The position numbers and the translations under genes are program-made. DNA of 64,000 nucleotides, taken from assembly GCA_037447655.1 (NCBI GenBank), contig JBBHKE010000967.1, positions 248,001 to 312,000 of the forward strand, given 5' to 3'. Numbering within the stretch: position 1 is the first letter of the stretch; each line of letters opens with the position of its first letter. Below the pieces are notes generated by a model. It did no database searches and was not told the DNA's origin. It saw nothing but the letters and a program-made list of their open reading frames with translations. Of this stretch, positions 9,475 to 19,084 are shown piece by piece. The DNA comes from Zygnema cylindricum (taxonomy: Eukaryota; Streptophyta; Zygnematophyceae; Zygnematales; Zygnemataceae).

Positions 9475-10475
9475 TGTTGTTTTGAAAAGTCAGTTTCGTG
9501 CGTACGAGACAGTTTGCCCGTAACTGCTAATTAGATTTAATATGGAGGTTTGAATAGATTCACGGATTGGGGGAGCAAACGGATTGATATAATTAAAGTG
9601 ACGTAAAAGACTCATTGAGTGGTGTGAACAAGCAGTGACAAATGGACGGCGGATCGCGAAGCGATCCGATGTAAAATAAACGGAATGTTGGAATAGGCGG
9701 CGCCAATACTGCGGAGCTGCGACGCAGTTAAGTCAACATAGCTGCAACTATTAGTATGATCCGTACGGACAAGCGCAGCCAGCGCAGCTAGCGCAGCCAG
9801 CGCAGCTAGCGCAGCTGCGGATAATATGACTAGGATAGATCTCGAGTAATGTCGATTGTACGGTAGTGGTAGCTTAGTAGTTGCTTAGTGGTAGCTTGGT
9901 TTCTGACATACGAAGGGTGCGGTGTAAATATTCTGTAAAACAGAGGTTTGTCCTTTTGACTAATTAGTTTATTAGAGTAGATACAGTACGGCTGGTATGC
10001 CTCCGTACTCTGAGTATAACTTGCAGGACTTAGATTATTTTATGTATCGCAGTCAAGTTTATTAAAGCAATGGCAAACTGTTTTCTGCATCTTTGACCTG
10101 TTGGTGTGATCACTCTGTTTGGTGCTTTCATGTGAAACTTTGTGGAGTTATTCTATGATATAGAATATATATGTGTGTGAAGTTTCATTGTATTCCAGTA
10201 TCTCTGTAAGATTCTGTGAGCAGTCTAAGTGGTTAGTTTGTGAAGCTGTCAGCTGTTTTTGTGAAACTCTGGAGCCTATATCTTCTAGATGCCTTGGTGG
10301 ATTTAGCTGTAACTTTAGGAGTTTATAGTGTATATGGTATACTGCCTATTGGTGGAGTTTGAGGTGACTCTGTTTAGTTTGGAGTAATCTGTGCTGTCTG
10401 AAACACAGCTGTTTTTGAGGTAGTCGGTGGGTGTTTCCGTGAGTAATCCATGGCTGAAATAGGCTATGGACAACA
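9475..10475 (+). mobile_element. 3' LTR of gag-only element copy 1
   Basis: It begins TGTTGTTTTGAAAAG and ends GGACAACA, followed by the atttg duplication. It is closely similar to the 5' LTR, with scattered substitutions and indels, for example in the gcgcagc repeat block near 9775-9815. Confidence 0.9.
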
Positions 10476-10482
10476 ATTTGTA

Positions 10483-10710
10483 GTGTTGGGAATCGAGGAC
10501 CCTTTGCCGATATTCGATATATATCGAATTTCAGGTACCCGATAATCGATATATCGCTTCGATATATCGAAAACCAAATTATCGCGATATATCGGCGATA
10601 TATCACCGATATATCGTATCGCCGATATATCGAGCCATAAAAAAAATGAAATTTCTATTTTATTTTTCAAACCCCCCCCCCCCCCACCCCCCCCACCCCG
10701 CCGCTCATCG

Positions 10711-10745
<35 letters not shown>

Positions 10746-10934
10746 GGTAAATACCCTTACAATTTTCCGTACGATTGTCCGTACTATGATTGTACGGACA
10801 CCCATTTTTGTGCGATATATATCGCGATAATTTATGTTGGTCCCAGTACGATATATCGAGGAATCTTCTCGATCGATATTTGATATATCGAATATCGCAA
10901 TGATCGCGATATGAATTTACCCGATACCCAACAC
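10483..10934. mobile_element. MITE with CGATATATCG repeats and a poly-C/poly-G core
   Basis: The ends are GTGTTGGGAATCG and CGATACCCAACAC, flanked by TA at 10481-10482 and 10935-10936. The interior has many copies of the palindrome cgatatatcg. In the centre is a long C run (about 10671-10696) facing a G run (about 10711-10744). It sits immediately behind the target duplication of the preceding retrotransposon. A second copy lies at 17505-17878. Confidence 0.75.
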
Positions 10935-11005
10935 TAGTGATTTGCAATGGGAATACCGGGCAGTCATTTTTTTTTTCTTTTTTGCTCGTTGTACTATGTA
11001 CTATC

Positions 11006-11848
11006 TGTTGTCCATAGCCATTTCTAGCCATGGATTCACCCTCGGAAGTACCACAGACTACCCTAAAAACAGCGTACTTTGGATAGACACAGAATTCAAC
11101 AGAATTAACAAAACAAGCTGAAACTGAATTAACAGATATTATATAGGCTATAAAATAACCTCACAAAGTTTCAGATAAAAATAATAAACAGAGTGATCAC
11201 ATCATCTAGTCAAAGTTGCAGAAAAACAGTCTGCCAGAACTTTGATTAAACAGACTAACTTCACAATGAAGTAAAACACAGACCAGGCACACAATAGGCC
11301 TGAAAATCTGTGAAAATATAAACAATATAGAGAGGAACACACATGCAGAGTTTCAGACAATTCTGCCAACACATCTCAGAGAAATCCTCAGATAAAATTA
11401 CCAAAAATCCCCATAAACAGTTTTTGGTCCAAAAAGTTCCTTAAGTCCAAAATGACGAAGTCCTACAAATATACACTAGAGCTCACTACTGAATGTACGG
11501 AGGCATACCAACCGTACGTAACCCGAATACTTCGTGACATGTCAAAATGAATAGATTTACACTAATACCTAATACACATAGGACAAAACATTGTTGCAAA
11601 TATTTACAAACCTTACAAATTTCATCAAACGAATCTGGACCGTCCAATATAAATATCATGTGATGGACGCGATTTCGCGTCCCACTTAATTCCTTTTTCA
11701 CGTCCTTTTAATTTTCCTCGTACATCTACTCCCCGAATCCGCAAACCATTCGAACCACCACATTAATTTCGTTAATTAAATACGCACGCGAACACGCGCA
11801 CTCACGAAACGTCGTGTGTGCACGAAACCAACTTTTCAAAAACCAACA
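11006..11848 (-). mobile_element. 3' LTR of gag-only element copy 2
   Basis: On the minus strand it begins TGTTGGTTTTTGAAAAG and ends GGACAACA. The purine tract ttttcgggggag lies immediately upstream. It appears identical to the 5' LTR. Confidence 0.9.
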
Positions 11849-12516
11849 CTCCCCCGAAAATTTAGTTTCGTGCGTCCATGGCGCCAGGTCATTAGCTGTC
11901 ATCAATGTTACCAACTGTCACTCTTGCCTTCAGCTGCCTCCTCCATAAAAAACCGCCAAATGCCTCCGACTAATTTTTTTTTTTTTTTCTTGTTCCACCA
12001 CTGCTTCCGTTGCCTCCATAAATCTTTCCACATTTTATAATAGTTTTTTTTTTTTTTTCCTCGATTACAAAAAAATAAAAAATCATTTCTACCATAATCT
12101 ACACCTCAATTTTACTTTCCAAAATTCTGTCACAAGTCAAATTTCTACCAAAGTATCACACGAATATATCCCACTCAAATAACTTCTACCTTAACAAAAC
12201 AAATTAAATTTCAAAATTTTTCTTTTTCCATTTAATAATCGGATCCCAAAATTTCCCATTAAAAATAAATAAATCAAAATCTATTTCCCCAAAACAAAAT
12301 ACCGAAATAGACCAAATTCCAACAAAAAAATCCCACATATTCCTCTAACTACCACAACAATTTCCAAAAATGAAAAACTTTTCAATTTTTCTAAATTTCT
12401 CAAACCCCTTACTGAATCCTTTAAAAACTCTATTTTCAACCAATTTCAAAACAAAAATGCTGAATTCGAGATTCCACAAATATAACCGAATGTTAAAGGT
12501 AGTTTCCTCAATAAAA

Positions 12517-13803
12517 TTATTTTTCACGCCGTTTTCTTTTTACCACTTTTGGCACATGTTTTCTTCTACGGGTGGTCCTCTCAATTCTACTTCTTTTCTT
12601 CGTTTTCTTAATGAATTTTGGTATTTTCTCAATTTTTGCATTTTTATTTATTTTTCTCATATTATAGGGCTCTTTACTTACACCAATTTTCTGAACTTTT
12701 TTCTTCTCTCCTTCTCTAAATGAATCACACTCTTCATGCAAATTATTTTCAGTTTTTCCCGTTTCCACTTCCAAGTCACCTTCACTTCCTCCGACTATTC
12801 TTACTTCAAGAAATTCTTCCACTTGCGAATCTTTATCACTCACCAATCTGTCGTTGGAAGATGTGATAAAATCTGACTCATTTTCAGTCACCTCTTTCTC
12901 CACTCCATTTTCGGTGTCAAAAAATATTTCTTTTCCTTCCTCATGTTCCATATCTAGAGGAGCAACAATCGGCAAATATACAAATTCGTCAACGGGAAGG
13001 GTAACCCCTCGTTTAGGGGGTCGAACTCGATTGTCATCCCATCCTTTTCTGAAATTTCTTGTGACACATGCACTTTTATATACCGGACATACCCTGAAGG
13101 TATGCCCTAAAACATTACAATAAAAACAATTTTCTGATTTACAACTTTTTCTATTTTTCTGGAATTGTGGTTTAACATCTTGAAAATTCCCCCTATTCTT
13201 TAGAGCCTCTTTATCATCCTCTTCATCTAAAACAAATCTGATTGCTAAAGATAAATTCCAATCCTTTTTATCAACTTGGTTTAATCTATCAAAAGCACAC
13301 CTATATTCCTTAGGTAATCCTTTCATTAACAAGAGAGCCTTTTGAACATTTGTAAAGTTTCCTCCCGCAATATCATTTTCTGCAAACAATCTTTGCAAAC
13401 TAAGGCAATATTTCAACATGCTACCACCATCATATTTATATTCAAATATTTTTGTAGCACTAATCATCCAGTGATACACAGAAGTCTTTTGATAAGTGCA
13501 TTCTAAAAACTTCCATAATTCAGCTACACTCTTCACATCAAGGTACATCATTACAAATTCCTTAGTCATAGATAGCTTGATAATCCTCAAGCTCTCCAGG
13601 TTTTTCTCCTCCCATTCAGCTGATGTTTCGACACATGTCCCATCCACCACATCCATAAGCTCCCTCAACTTGAAGTAGCTCTCCATAATACTCCTCCAAC
13701 AATAATATTCAGTTCCATCAAATATGGGTAAGTAAGATTCATCCAATATGGGTAGCCATGGGCGTGGGCCCATAACCTGTTGTCCATAGCCATTTCTAGC
13801 CAT
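12517..13803 (-). CDS. Gag protein of copy 2, intact (428 aa)
   Basis: Translation starts in the last bases of the 5' LTR (ATG at 13803-13801) and passes through the primer site (QQVMGP). Residues about 25-190 form a DUF4219/UBN2-type capsid region (LPIFDG, YCWRSIMESYF, LMKGLPKEYRCAFDRL). A CCHC knuckle has Cys226, Cys229, His234 and Cys239 (CFYCNVLGHTFRVC). An acidic stretch (about 270-380) is followed by a very basic tail (KFIKKTKKRSRIERTTRRRK). There is no protease or polymerase, so the protein can only package RNA; enzymes must come from another element. The frame is open from end to end, in line with the identical LTRs. Confidence 0.85.
   Translation of the reverse strand: MARNGYGQQVMGPRPWLPILDESYLPIFDGTEYYCWRSIMESYFKLRELMDVVDGTCVETSAEWEEKNLESLRIIKLSMTKEFVMMYLDVKSVAELWKFLECTYQKTSVYHWMISATKIFEYKYDGGSMLKYCLSLQRLFAENDIAGGNFTNVQKALLLMKGLPKEYRCAFDRLNQVDKKDWNLSLAIRFVLDEEDDKEALKNRGNFQDVKPQFQKNRKSCKSENCFYCNVLGHTFRVCPVYKSACVTRNFRKGWDDNRVRPPKRGVTLPVDEFVYLPIVAPLDMEHEEGKEIFFDTENGVEKEVTENESDFITSSNDRLVSDKDSQVEEFLEVRIVGGSEGDLEVETGKTENNLHEECDSFREGEKKKVQKIGVSKEPYNMRKINKNAKIEKIPKFIKKTKKRSRIERTTRRRKHVPKVVKRKRREK
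13765..13777 (-). other. Primer-binding site, half initiator tRNA-Met, copy 2
   Basis: The minus strand reads GGTTATGGGCCCA directly after the LTR, identical to copy 1 despite divergent LTRs. It lies inside the gag reading frame. Confidence 0.85.
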
Positions 13804-14620
13804 GGATTCACCCTCGGAAGTACCACAGACTACCCTAAAAACAGCGTACTTTGGATAGACACAGAATTCAACAGAATTAACAAAACAAGCTGAAACTGAA
13901 TTAACAGATATTATATAGGCTATAAAATAACCTCACAAAGTTTCAGATAAAAATAATAAACAGAGTGATCACATCATCTAGTCAAAGTTGCAGAAAAACA
14001 GTCTGCCAGAACTTTGATTAAACAGACTAACTTCACAATGAAGTAAAACACAGACCAGGCACACAATAGGCCTGAAAATCTGTGAAAATATAAACAATAT
14101 AGAGAGGAACACACATGCAGAGTTTCAGACAATTCTGCCAACACATCTCAGAGAAATCCTCAGATAAAATTACCAAAAATCCCCATAAACAGTTTTTGGT
14201 CCAAAAAGTTCCTTAAGTCCAAAATGACGAAGTCCTACAAATATACACTAGAGCTCACTACTGAATGTACGGAGGCATACCAACCGTACGTAACCCGAAT
14301 ACTTCGTGACATGTCAAAATGAATAGATTTACACTAATACCTAATACACATAGGACAAAACATTGTTGCAAATATTTACAAACCTTACAAATTTCATCAA
14401 ACGAATCTGGACCGTCCAATATAAATATCATGTGATGGACGCGATTTCGCGTCCCACTTAATTCCTTTTTCACGTCCTTTTAATTTTCCTCGTACATCTA
14501 CTCCCCGAATCCGCAAACCATTCGAACCACCACATTAATTTCGTTAATTAAATACGCACGCGAACACGCGCACTCACGAAACGTCGTGTGTGCACGAAAC
14601 CAACTTTTCAAAAACCAACA
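13778..14620 (-). mobile_element. 5' LTR of gag-only element copy 2
   Basis: It is the promoter LTR, with TG...CA ends and the gag ATG in its final 26 bases. It is followed on the outer side by the ctatc duplication at 14621-14625. Confidence 0.9.
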
Positions 14621-14727
14621 CTATCGACCTCTCTTTTTAAGTATTGGATATTAAAGCACGTACCTACAGTGTGGTTAAAATATGTTAATGCGGCTTGCGC
14701 ACCTTTAAGGTGACGGCAACTGCAATA

Positions 14728-15234
14728 CACCGCGAATCGTATTTAGAGTTATGTACGCTAATGTCGTCACCCTTAATTTTGACTGTACCACCCTAAATCG
14801 AGTACATAATTCTAAATTATTTTTTACCTTATTTAAGGTACTTTTTGAATGAGCGTTTATAACTCTAATAGAGTGTCGTTTTAAATCATGTGTCGTACGG
14901 TCGTTGTCTGACCGTGCAAAACTGTACTTTATGAAGTAAAAAAGTACAAGTAATGATTTAATACAGGCCGTTATCATGTATCTGCGTTAACAAACCGCGT
15001 AATTCAAACGTCATCATGACGTGAAATTGTACGTTTTATCAGATTCTGTCCGAATACCTAATTTACAGTAGATATATTCAGCGCCCAAATTTACGCCCAA
15101 ATTAGAGTTATTGATTAATTAGAGTAATTTTTTTTTGAAAGTGGTCGATTACCCAAAATAGAGTTAAAACTCTAATTATTTTTTTTCGTTTTTTTACTCT
15201 AATTATTTCTTTACTCTAATTACGATTCGCGGTG
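14728..15234. mobile_element. TA-flanked inverted-repeat element X (507 bp)
   Basis: Ends are CACCGCGAATCG and CGATTCGCGGTG, each bounded by TA (14726-14727 and 15235-15236). Subterminal sequence is rich in TAGAGTTA and GTAC motifs. No ORF of note. Confidence 0.72.
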
Positions 15235-15241
15235 TACAGTA

Positions 15242-15765
15242 CACCGTGAATCGCTATTACTGTAGCGTTCATGACTCTAATTGAGGTACCCTGTTTATTT
15301 CGGCATATTCTCAAATAAAATTAATGATTCTAAATGTTTCTAAATGTTATTTGAGGTACCCTATTAAATAGGGTTTATAACTCTAATATGGTGCCATTTT
15401 AAATAGGGAGGTGTACGGACTGTCAAAGCCGTACTTTTTTGTACTTTTTCAAGTTGAAAAGTACAAAAAAAATATTCACGATGTCCTGTAGTCGAGCTAA
15501 CATGTAATTGCATAAATGTTTTCCGGCATACGCGGATGTCAAAAAAACGCGACGGCGTACGGTTTGAGCAATTTTGTACATGCACATATTTTAGTCTGGA
15601 TATATTATGCGCCGAATTTTTTTACAAACCAGTTTACAAATTAGAGTTAATGATACATTAGAATAAAATTTTTTTTGGAAAAAACTGAAATTCCCAATTA
15701 GCGTAAATAACGCTTATTGTTTCATTAAGCTACCTATTTCATTACGCTAATAGCGATTCACGGTG
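15242..15765. mobile_element. TA-flanked inverted-repeat element Y (524 bp)
   Basis: It starts CACCGTGAATCGC and ends GCGATTCACGGTG, with TA on both sides (15240-15241 and 15766-15767). It is a close relative of element W at 16986-17502. It shares the single TA at its right end with the next element. Confidence 0.72.
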
Positions 15766-15767
15766 TA

Positions 15768-16950
15768 CACCGCGAATCGTAATTAGAGTAAAGAAAAAAT
15801 TACAGTAAAAAAAGAGAAAAAAAATAATAAGAGTTATGAACTCTACACCGCGAATCGTAATTAGAGTAATGAAAAAATTAGAGTAAAAAAACCAAAAAAA
15901 ACAATTAGAGTAATGAACTCTATTTTATGTGATAGAACTTTTTCACAGTCGAAGTTTACTCTAATTTATTTAAGTACTCTATATTAGGTTTTGTCGGCAA
16001 TAATTATCCACGCTGAAATTATGAACACTAAATTACGTAGGAGTACAAAATCTGTCATTCCGTATAGTTTTGACGTCATTATGACGTTAGGACTATTTGT
16101 TGCGCTGAATGTCTGTTAATGTTCACACTGACTACGATGCTGTCGACAGACGAGAGTTATGCAAACGGCTTTTTTTCGATGTGATTGATTTTTCGTTTAG
16201 TCCGATTTCACGTGCGAGCGCGATTCTATTAAATCATTATTTGTACCTTTTAACTTCAAAAAGTACAATTTTGCACGGTCGAACGTCGTCCGTACTTTAC
16301 ACTATTTAAAACGAACCTATATTACAATTCTGTTACGCTAATTAAACTTACCTAAATTAGAATAATGAAAAAATTAGAATCGTATACTCTATTTGATGTC
16401 ATAGAGTCGAAATTTCGAGCGACCGAATTAGAGTAATTTACTCTAATTACGATTCGCGGTGTACTTTGTGTGATAGAACATTTTCAAAAAGGAATTCACT
16501 CTAATTTATTTAAGTATTCTAATTTGACGCGCTGAATATCTCAACTGTAAATTAGGTATTAGTACAGAATCTGACAAAATGTACAGTTTATCGTCACTAT
16601 GACGCTTGCACTATGTGGTTAGGTATTCGTACAGAATTTGACGAAATGTACAGTTTATTGTCACTATGACGTTTCACTATGTGGTTTGTTAAAATGCAGT
16701 TACATGATAACGCCCTGTATTAAATCATTATTTGTACTTTTTACTTAATAAAGTACAATTTTGCACGGTCAGACATCGACCATACGCCACACTATTTAAA
16801 ACGGCACTGCATTAGAGTTATTAACGCTCATTCAAAAAGTACCTTAAATTGTATAATGAAAAATTTAGAATCATTCTCTATTTAACGTGATAGAGTCGAA
16901 ATTTAGGGCGACCGAATTAGCGTTATTTACTCTAATTACGATTCGCGGTG
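15768..16950. mobile_element. TA-flanked inverted-repeat element Z with a nested relative (1183 bp)
   Basis: Outer ends are CACCGCGAATCG and CGATTCGCGGTG. A second element of the same family (15846-16461) has inserted near its left end, with TA at 15844-15845 and 16462-16463. Long inverted arms pair the region around 16600-16820 with the region 14880-15060 of element X, so X and Z share the same several-hundred-base arms. Confidence 0.65.
15846..16461. mobile_element. Nested TA-flanked element within Z (616 bp)
   Basis: It has the same CACCGCGAATCG and CGATTCGCGGTG termini, flanked by TA on both sides. The sequence to its left (gagtaatgaactcta) and right (ctttgtgtgatagaac) belongs to Z. Confidence 0.6.
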
Positions 16951-16985
16951 TACAGTACACCGTGAATCGTTATTACTCATTAGTA

Positions 16986-17502
16986 CACCGTGAATCGCTA
17001 TTAGCGTGTTGGTCGCTAATTGAGGTACCCTGTTTTTTGGGGCAAATTCTCAAATAGAATTAGACATTCTAAATGTTCCTACACGTTATTTGAGGTGTTC
17101 CATAAAATAGGATTCATGACTCTAATATAGTGCCATCGTAAATAGTGTGGTGTACGGTCTGTCAGAGACGTACTTTTTGTACTTTTTCAAGTAGAAAAGT
17201 ACAGAAAAGATATTCACGCTGTCAAGGAGTCGCGCTAACATGTAATTGCGTAAATATTTTCCGGCATTCGCGGATGTCAAAAAAACGCGACGGCGTACGA
17301 TTTGAACAATTTCGTACATGCACATATTTTAGTGTGGATATATTCTGCACCGAAAATTTTTACAAAGCAGTTTGCAAATTAGAGTATACGAAAATTAGAA
17401 TAAAAATTATTTCCAAAAAAAACGACATTCCCAATTAGCGTAAATAACGCTAATTGTTTCATTACGCTATCTATTTCATTACGCTAATAGCGATTCACGG
17501 TG
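16986..17502. mobile_element. TA-flanked inverted-repeat element W (517 bp)
   Basis: Ends are CACCGTGAATCGC and GCGATTCACGGTG, with TA at 16984-16985 and 17503-17504. It is homologous to Y (shared attgaggtaccctg and cggatgtcaaaaaaacgcga blocks). A 28-bp terminal stub of another copy precedes it at 16958. Confidence 0.7.
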
Positions 17503-17504
17503 TA

Positions 17505-17878
17505 GTGTTGGGTATCGAGGACCTTTTGCCGATATTCGATATATATCGAATTTCAAGTACCCGATAATCGATATATCGAAAACCAAATCATCGCGATATA
17601 TCGCCAAAATATTGTATCGCCGATATATCGAACCATAAAAAAATAAAAAATTTCATTTTTTTTTTCAAACCCCCCCCCCCCGCGCGCTCAGTGGGGGGGG
17701 GGGGGTAAATATCCTTACAATTTTCCATACTATGACTGTACGGACACCCATTTTTTGCAATATATATCACGATAATTTATGTTGGTCCCGGTACGATATA
17801 TCGAGGAATCTCTTCGATCGATATTCGATATATCGAATATCGAAATATCGCGATATGAATTTATCCGATACCCAACAC
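17505..17878. mobile_element. CGATATATCG-repeat MITE, second copy (374 bp)
   Basis: Ends are GTGTTGGGTATCG and CGATACCCAACAC, flanked by TA at 17503-17504 and 17879-17880. It has the same palindromic interior and C-run/G-run core (about 17669-17706) as the copy at 10483. It has landed exactly on the TA between two abutting elements. Confidence 0.75.
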
Positions 17879-17880
17879 TA

Positions 17881-18540
17881 CACCGCGCATCGTAATTAGA
17901 GTAAATTACTCTAATTCGGTCGCTCGAAATTTCGACTCTATCGCATGAAATAGAGTAAACGATTCTATTTTTTTCATTATTCTATTTAAGGTACGGTTTA
18001 ATTAGCGTTTTAAATTCTAATATATGTTCACTTTAAATAGTGTGGAATACGGACGACGTCCGACCGTGCAAAATTGTAATTTTTAAGTGAAAAAGTACAT
18101 TTGATGATTCAAAAGAGTCACGCTCGCATGCGAAATCGCACTAAACAAAATGACTAAATCACAACGAAAAAAAAGCCGTTCGCATAACTCTAATCCGTCG
18201 ACAGCATCGTCGTCAGTGTGAACATTTACATTAATATCCATGCTAAAATATTATAGTACAACGGCGAAAATAAGTGTTTACCTTTATTTCCGTAACAACT
18301 TTGTGACTGTTGTTTGACGTTCCGCGTATTCAGTTAGAATAGGGAACTTCGCACCAGTTTCATGGGAAACGTATTCTAATATAGGATCGCGTCTATTTTA
18401 GCGTAAATATTAATTCCAAAAAACCCGACTTACCAAAATGACCTTACCAAAATGACCCTTGAAAGGAGTAATTTTATACTCTAATATGGGTTTTTTACCA
18501 TGATGACACATGAAATAGAGTAGCTATATTGACAAAAATA
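17881..18540. mobile_element. Left part of another TA-flanked element, no right end seen
   Basis: It opens CACCGCGCATCGTAATT directly after the TA of the preceding MITE and shares arm sequence (gtccgaccgtgcaaaattgta) with X and Z. It fades without a matching right terminus, so it is truncated or too diverged. Confidence 0.5.
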
Positions 18541-19080
18541 TAATAAATTTACAGCATTTGGCGTGGGTGATATATCTCTTGAGGTAACGCCAAATGCGGG
18601 CAGACCTCACAAAATGCAATCTTCTTGGACCAATCACAGTCACTCTTCCTTTGTCCAATCACAACCGGTCTTTTTTTTTGTTTGTTCTTTTTGGAATCTG
18701 ACAACCACAACCAGCCTGACTGCGCCGCCATCGGGAAAATCTCTCCAAATTTTCAGCAGGGATTCTGTGAAAGTCTCGCTTCGTTTACCACCGCCATGGA
18801 TTGCATGTCACCCATGTCATCGCTTTCTTGCCATCTGCTTACATTCATAGGGTGTTTACTTTTTTAGGGTTTTGTTGTTCGAAATAGCAAAAAAATTGCT
18901 ACCAGCTAACTCCACCATTGATGACGAGGCAAGATCTTACTCTCTTACTATGATTGAATGTGATTGAATGTGATCTATCAGAAGTAACAACCAAAAACAT
19001 AAGGGAAGATAAAGAAGGAAAACTAAAAGAAATTCATAATACAAAATTGGAAAATAAAACTTAAAAGACAAAGCAGAGTT
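18541..19080. other. Unassigned sequence
   Basis: No gene is supported. Two CCAATCACA copies lie at about 18638 and 18655. A short inverted repeat, gcatttggcgt against acgccaaatgc, lies at 18555-18597. From about 18900 on it is plain AT-rich sequence. Confidence 0.5.
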
Positions 19081-19084
19081 ATCT

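Larger units (their letters stand above)
5855..10475 (+). mobile_element. Gag-only copia-type LTR retrotransposon, copy 1 (degenerate)
   Basis: Two LTRs (5855-6873 and 9475-10475) enclose 2.6 kb holding only a gag gene. A perfect 5-bp duplication, atttg, flanks the element at 5850-5854 and 10476-10480. The primer site (6874-6886) is of the half-tRNA type and the polypurine tract is at about 9463-9474. There is no protease, integrase or RT, so it must be mobilised in trans, as in the TR-GAG class of plant elements. The gag frame has two frameshifts and the LTRs differ by many substitutions and indels, so the insertion is old. Confidence 0.9.
11006..14620 (-). mobile_element. Gag-only copia-type LTR retrotransposon, copy 2 (young)
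   Basis: Two 843-bp LTRs (11006-11848 and 13778-14620) look identical along their whole length. They are flanked by the 5-bp duplication ctatc (11001-11005 and 14621-14625). The internal region is 1.9 kb with a single intact gag frame and no pol. The primer site (13765-13777) and the polypurine tract next to the 3' LTR (about 11849-11860) match copy 1, but the LTRs are only distantly related. It lies tail to tail with copy 1. Confidence 0.92.

Noticed and set aside
10464-11031. Proline- and glycine-rich open frames
   Set aside because: They are translations of the C-run/G-run core of the CGATATATCG MITE and have no codon-level support.
11486-14473. Two identical 71-codon minus-strand frames (11486-11701 and 14258-14473)
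   Set aside because: They are the same position in the two identical LTRs of gag-only copy 2, so they are repeat sequence and not genes.
14640-18540. One large transposon with kilobase inverted repeats
   Set aside because: TA-bounded termini occur every few hundred bases, so it is better read as several abutting elements with related arms.
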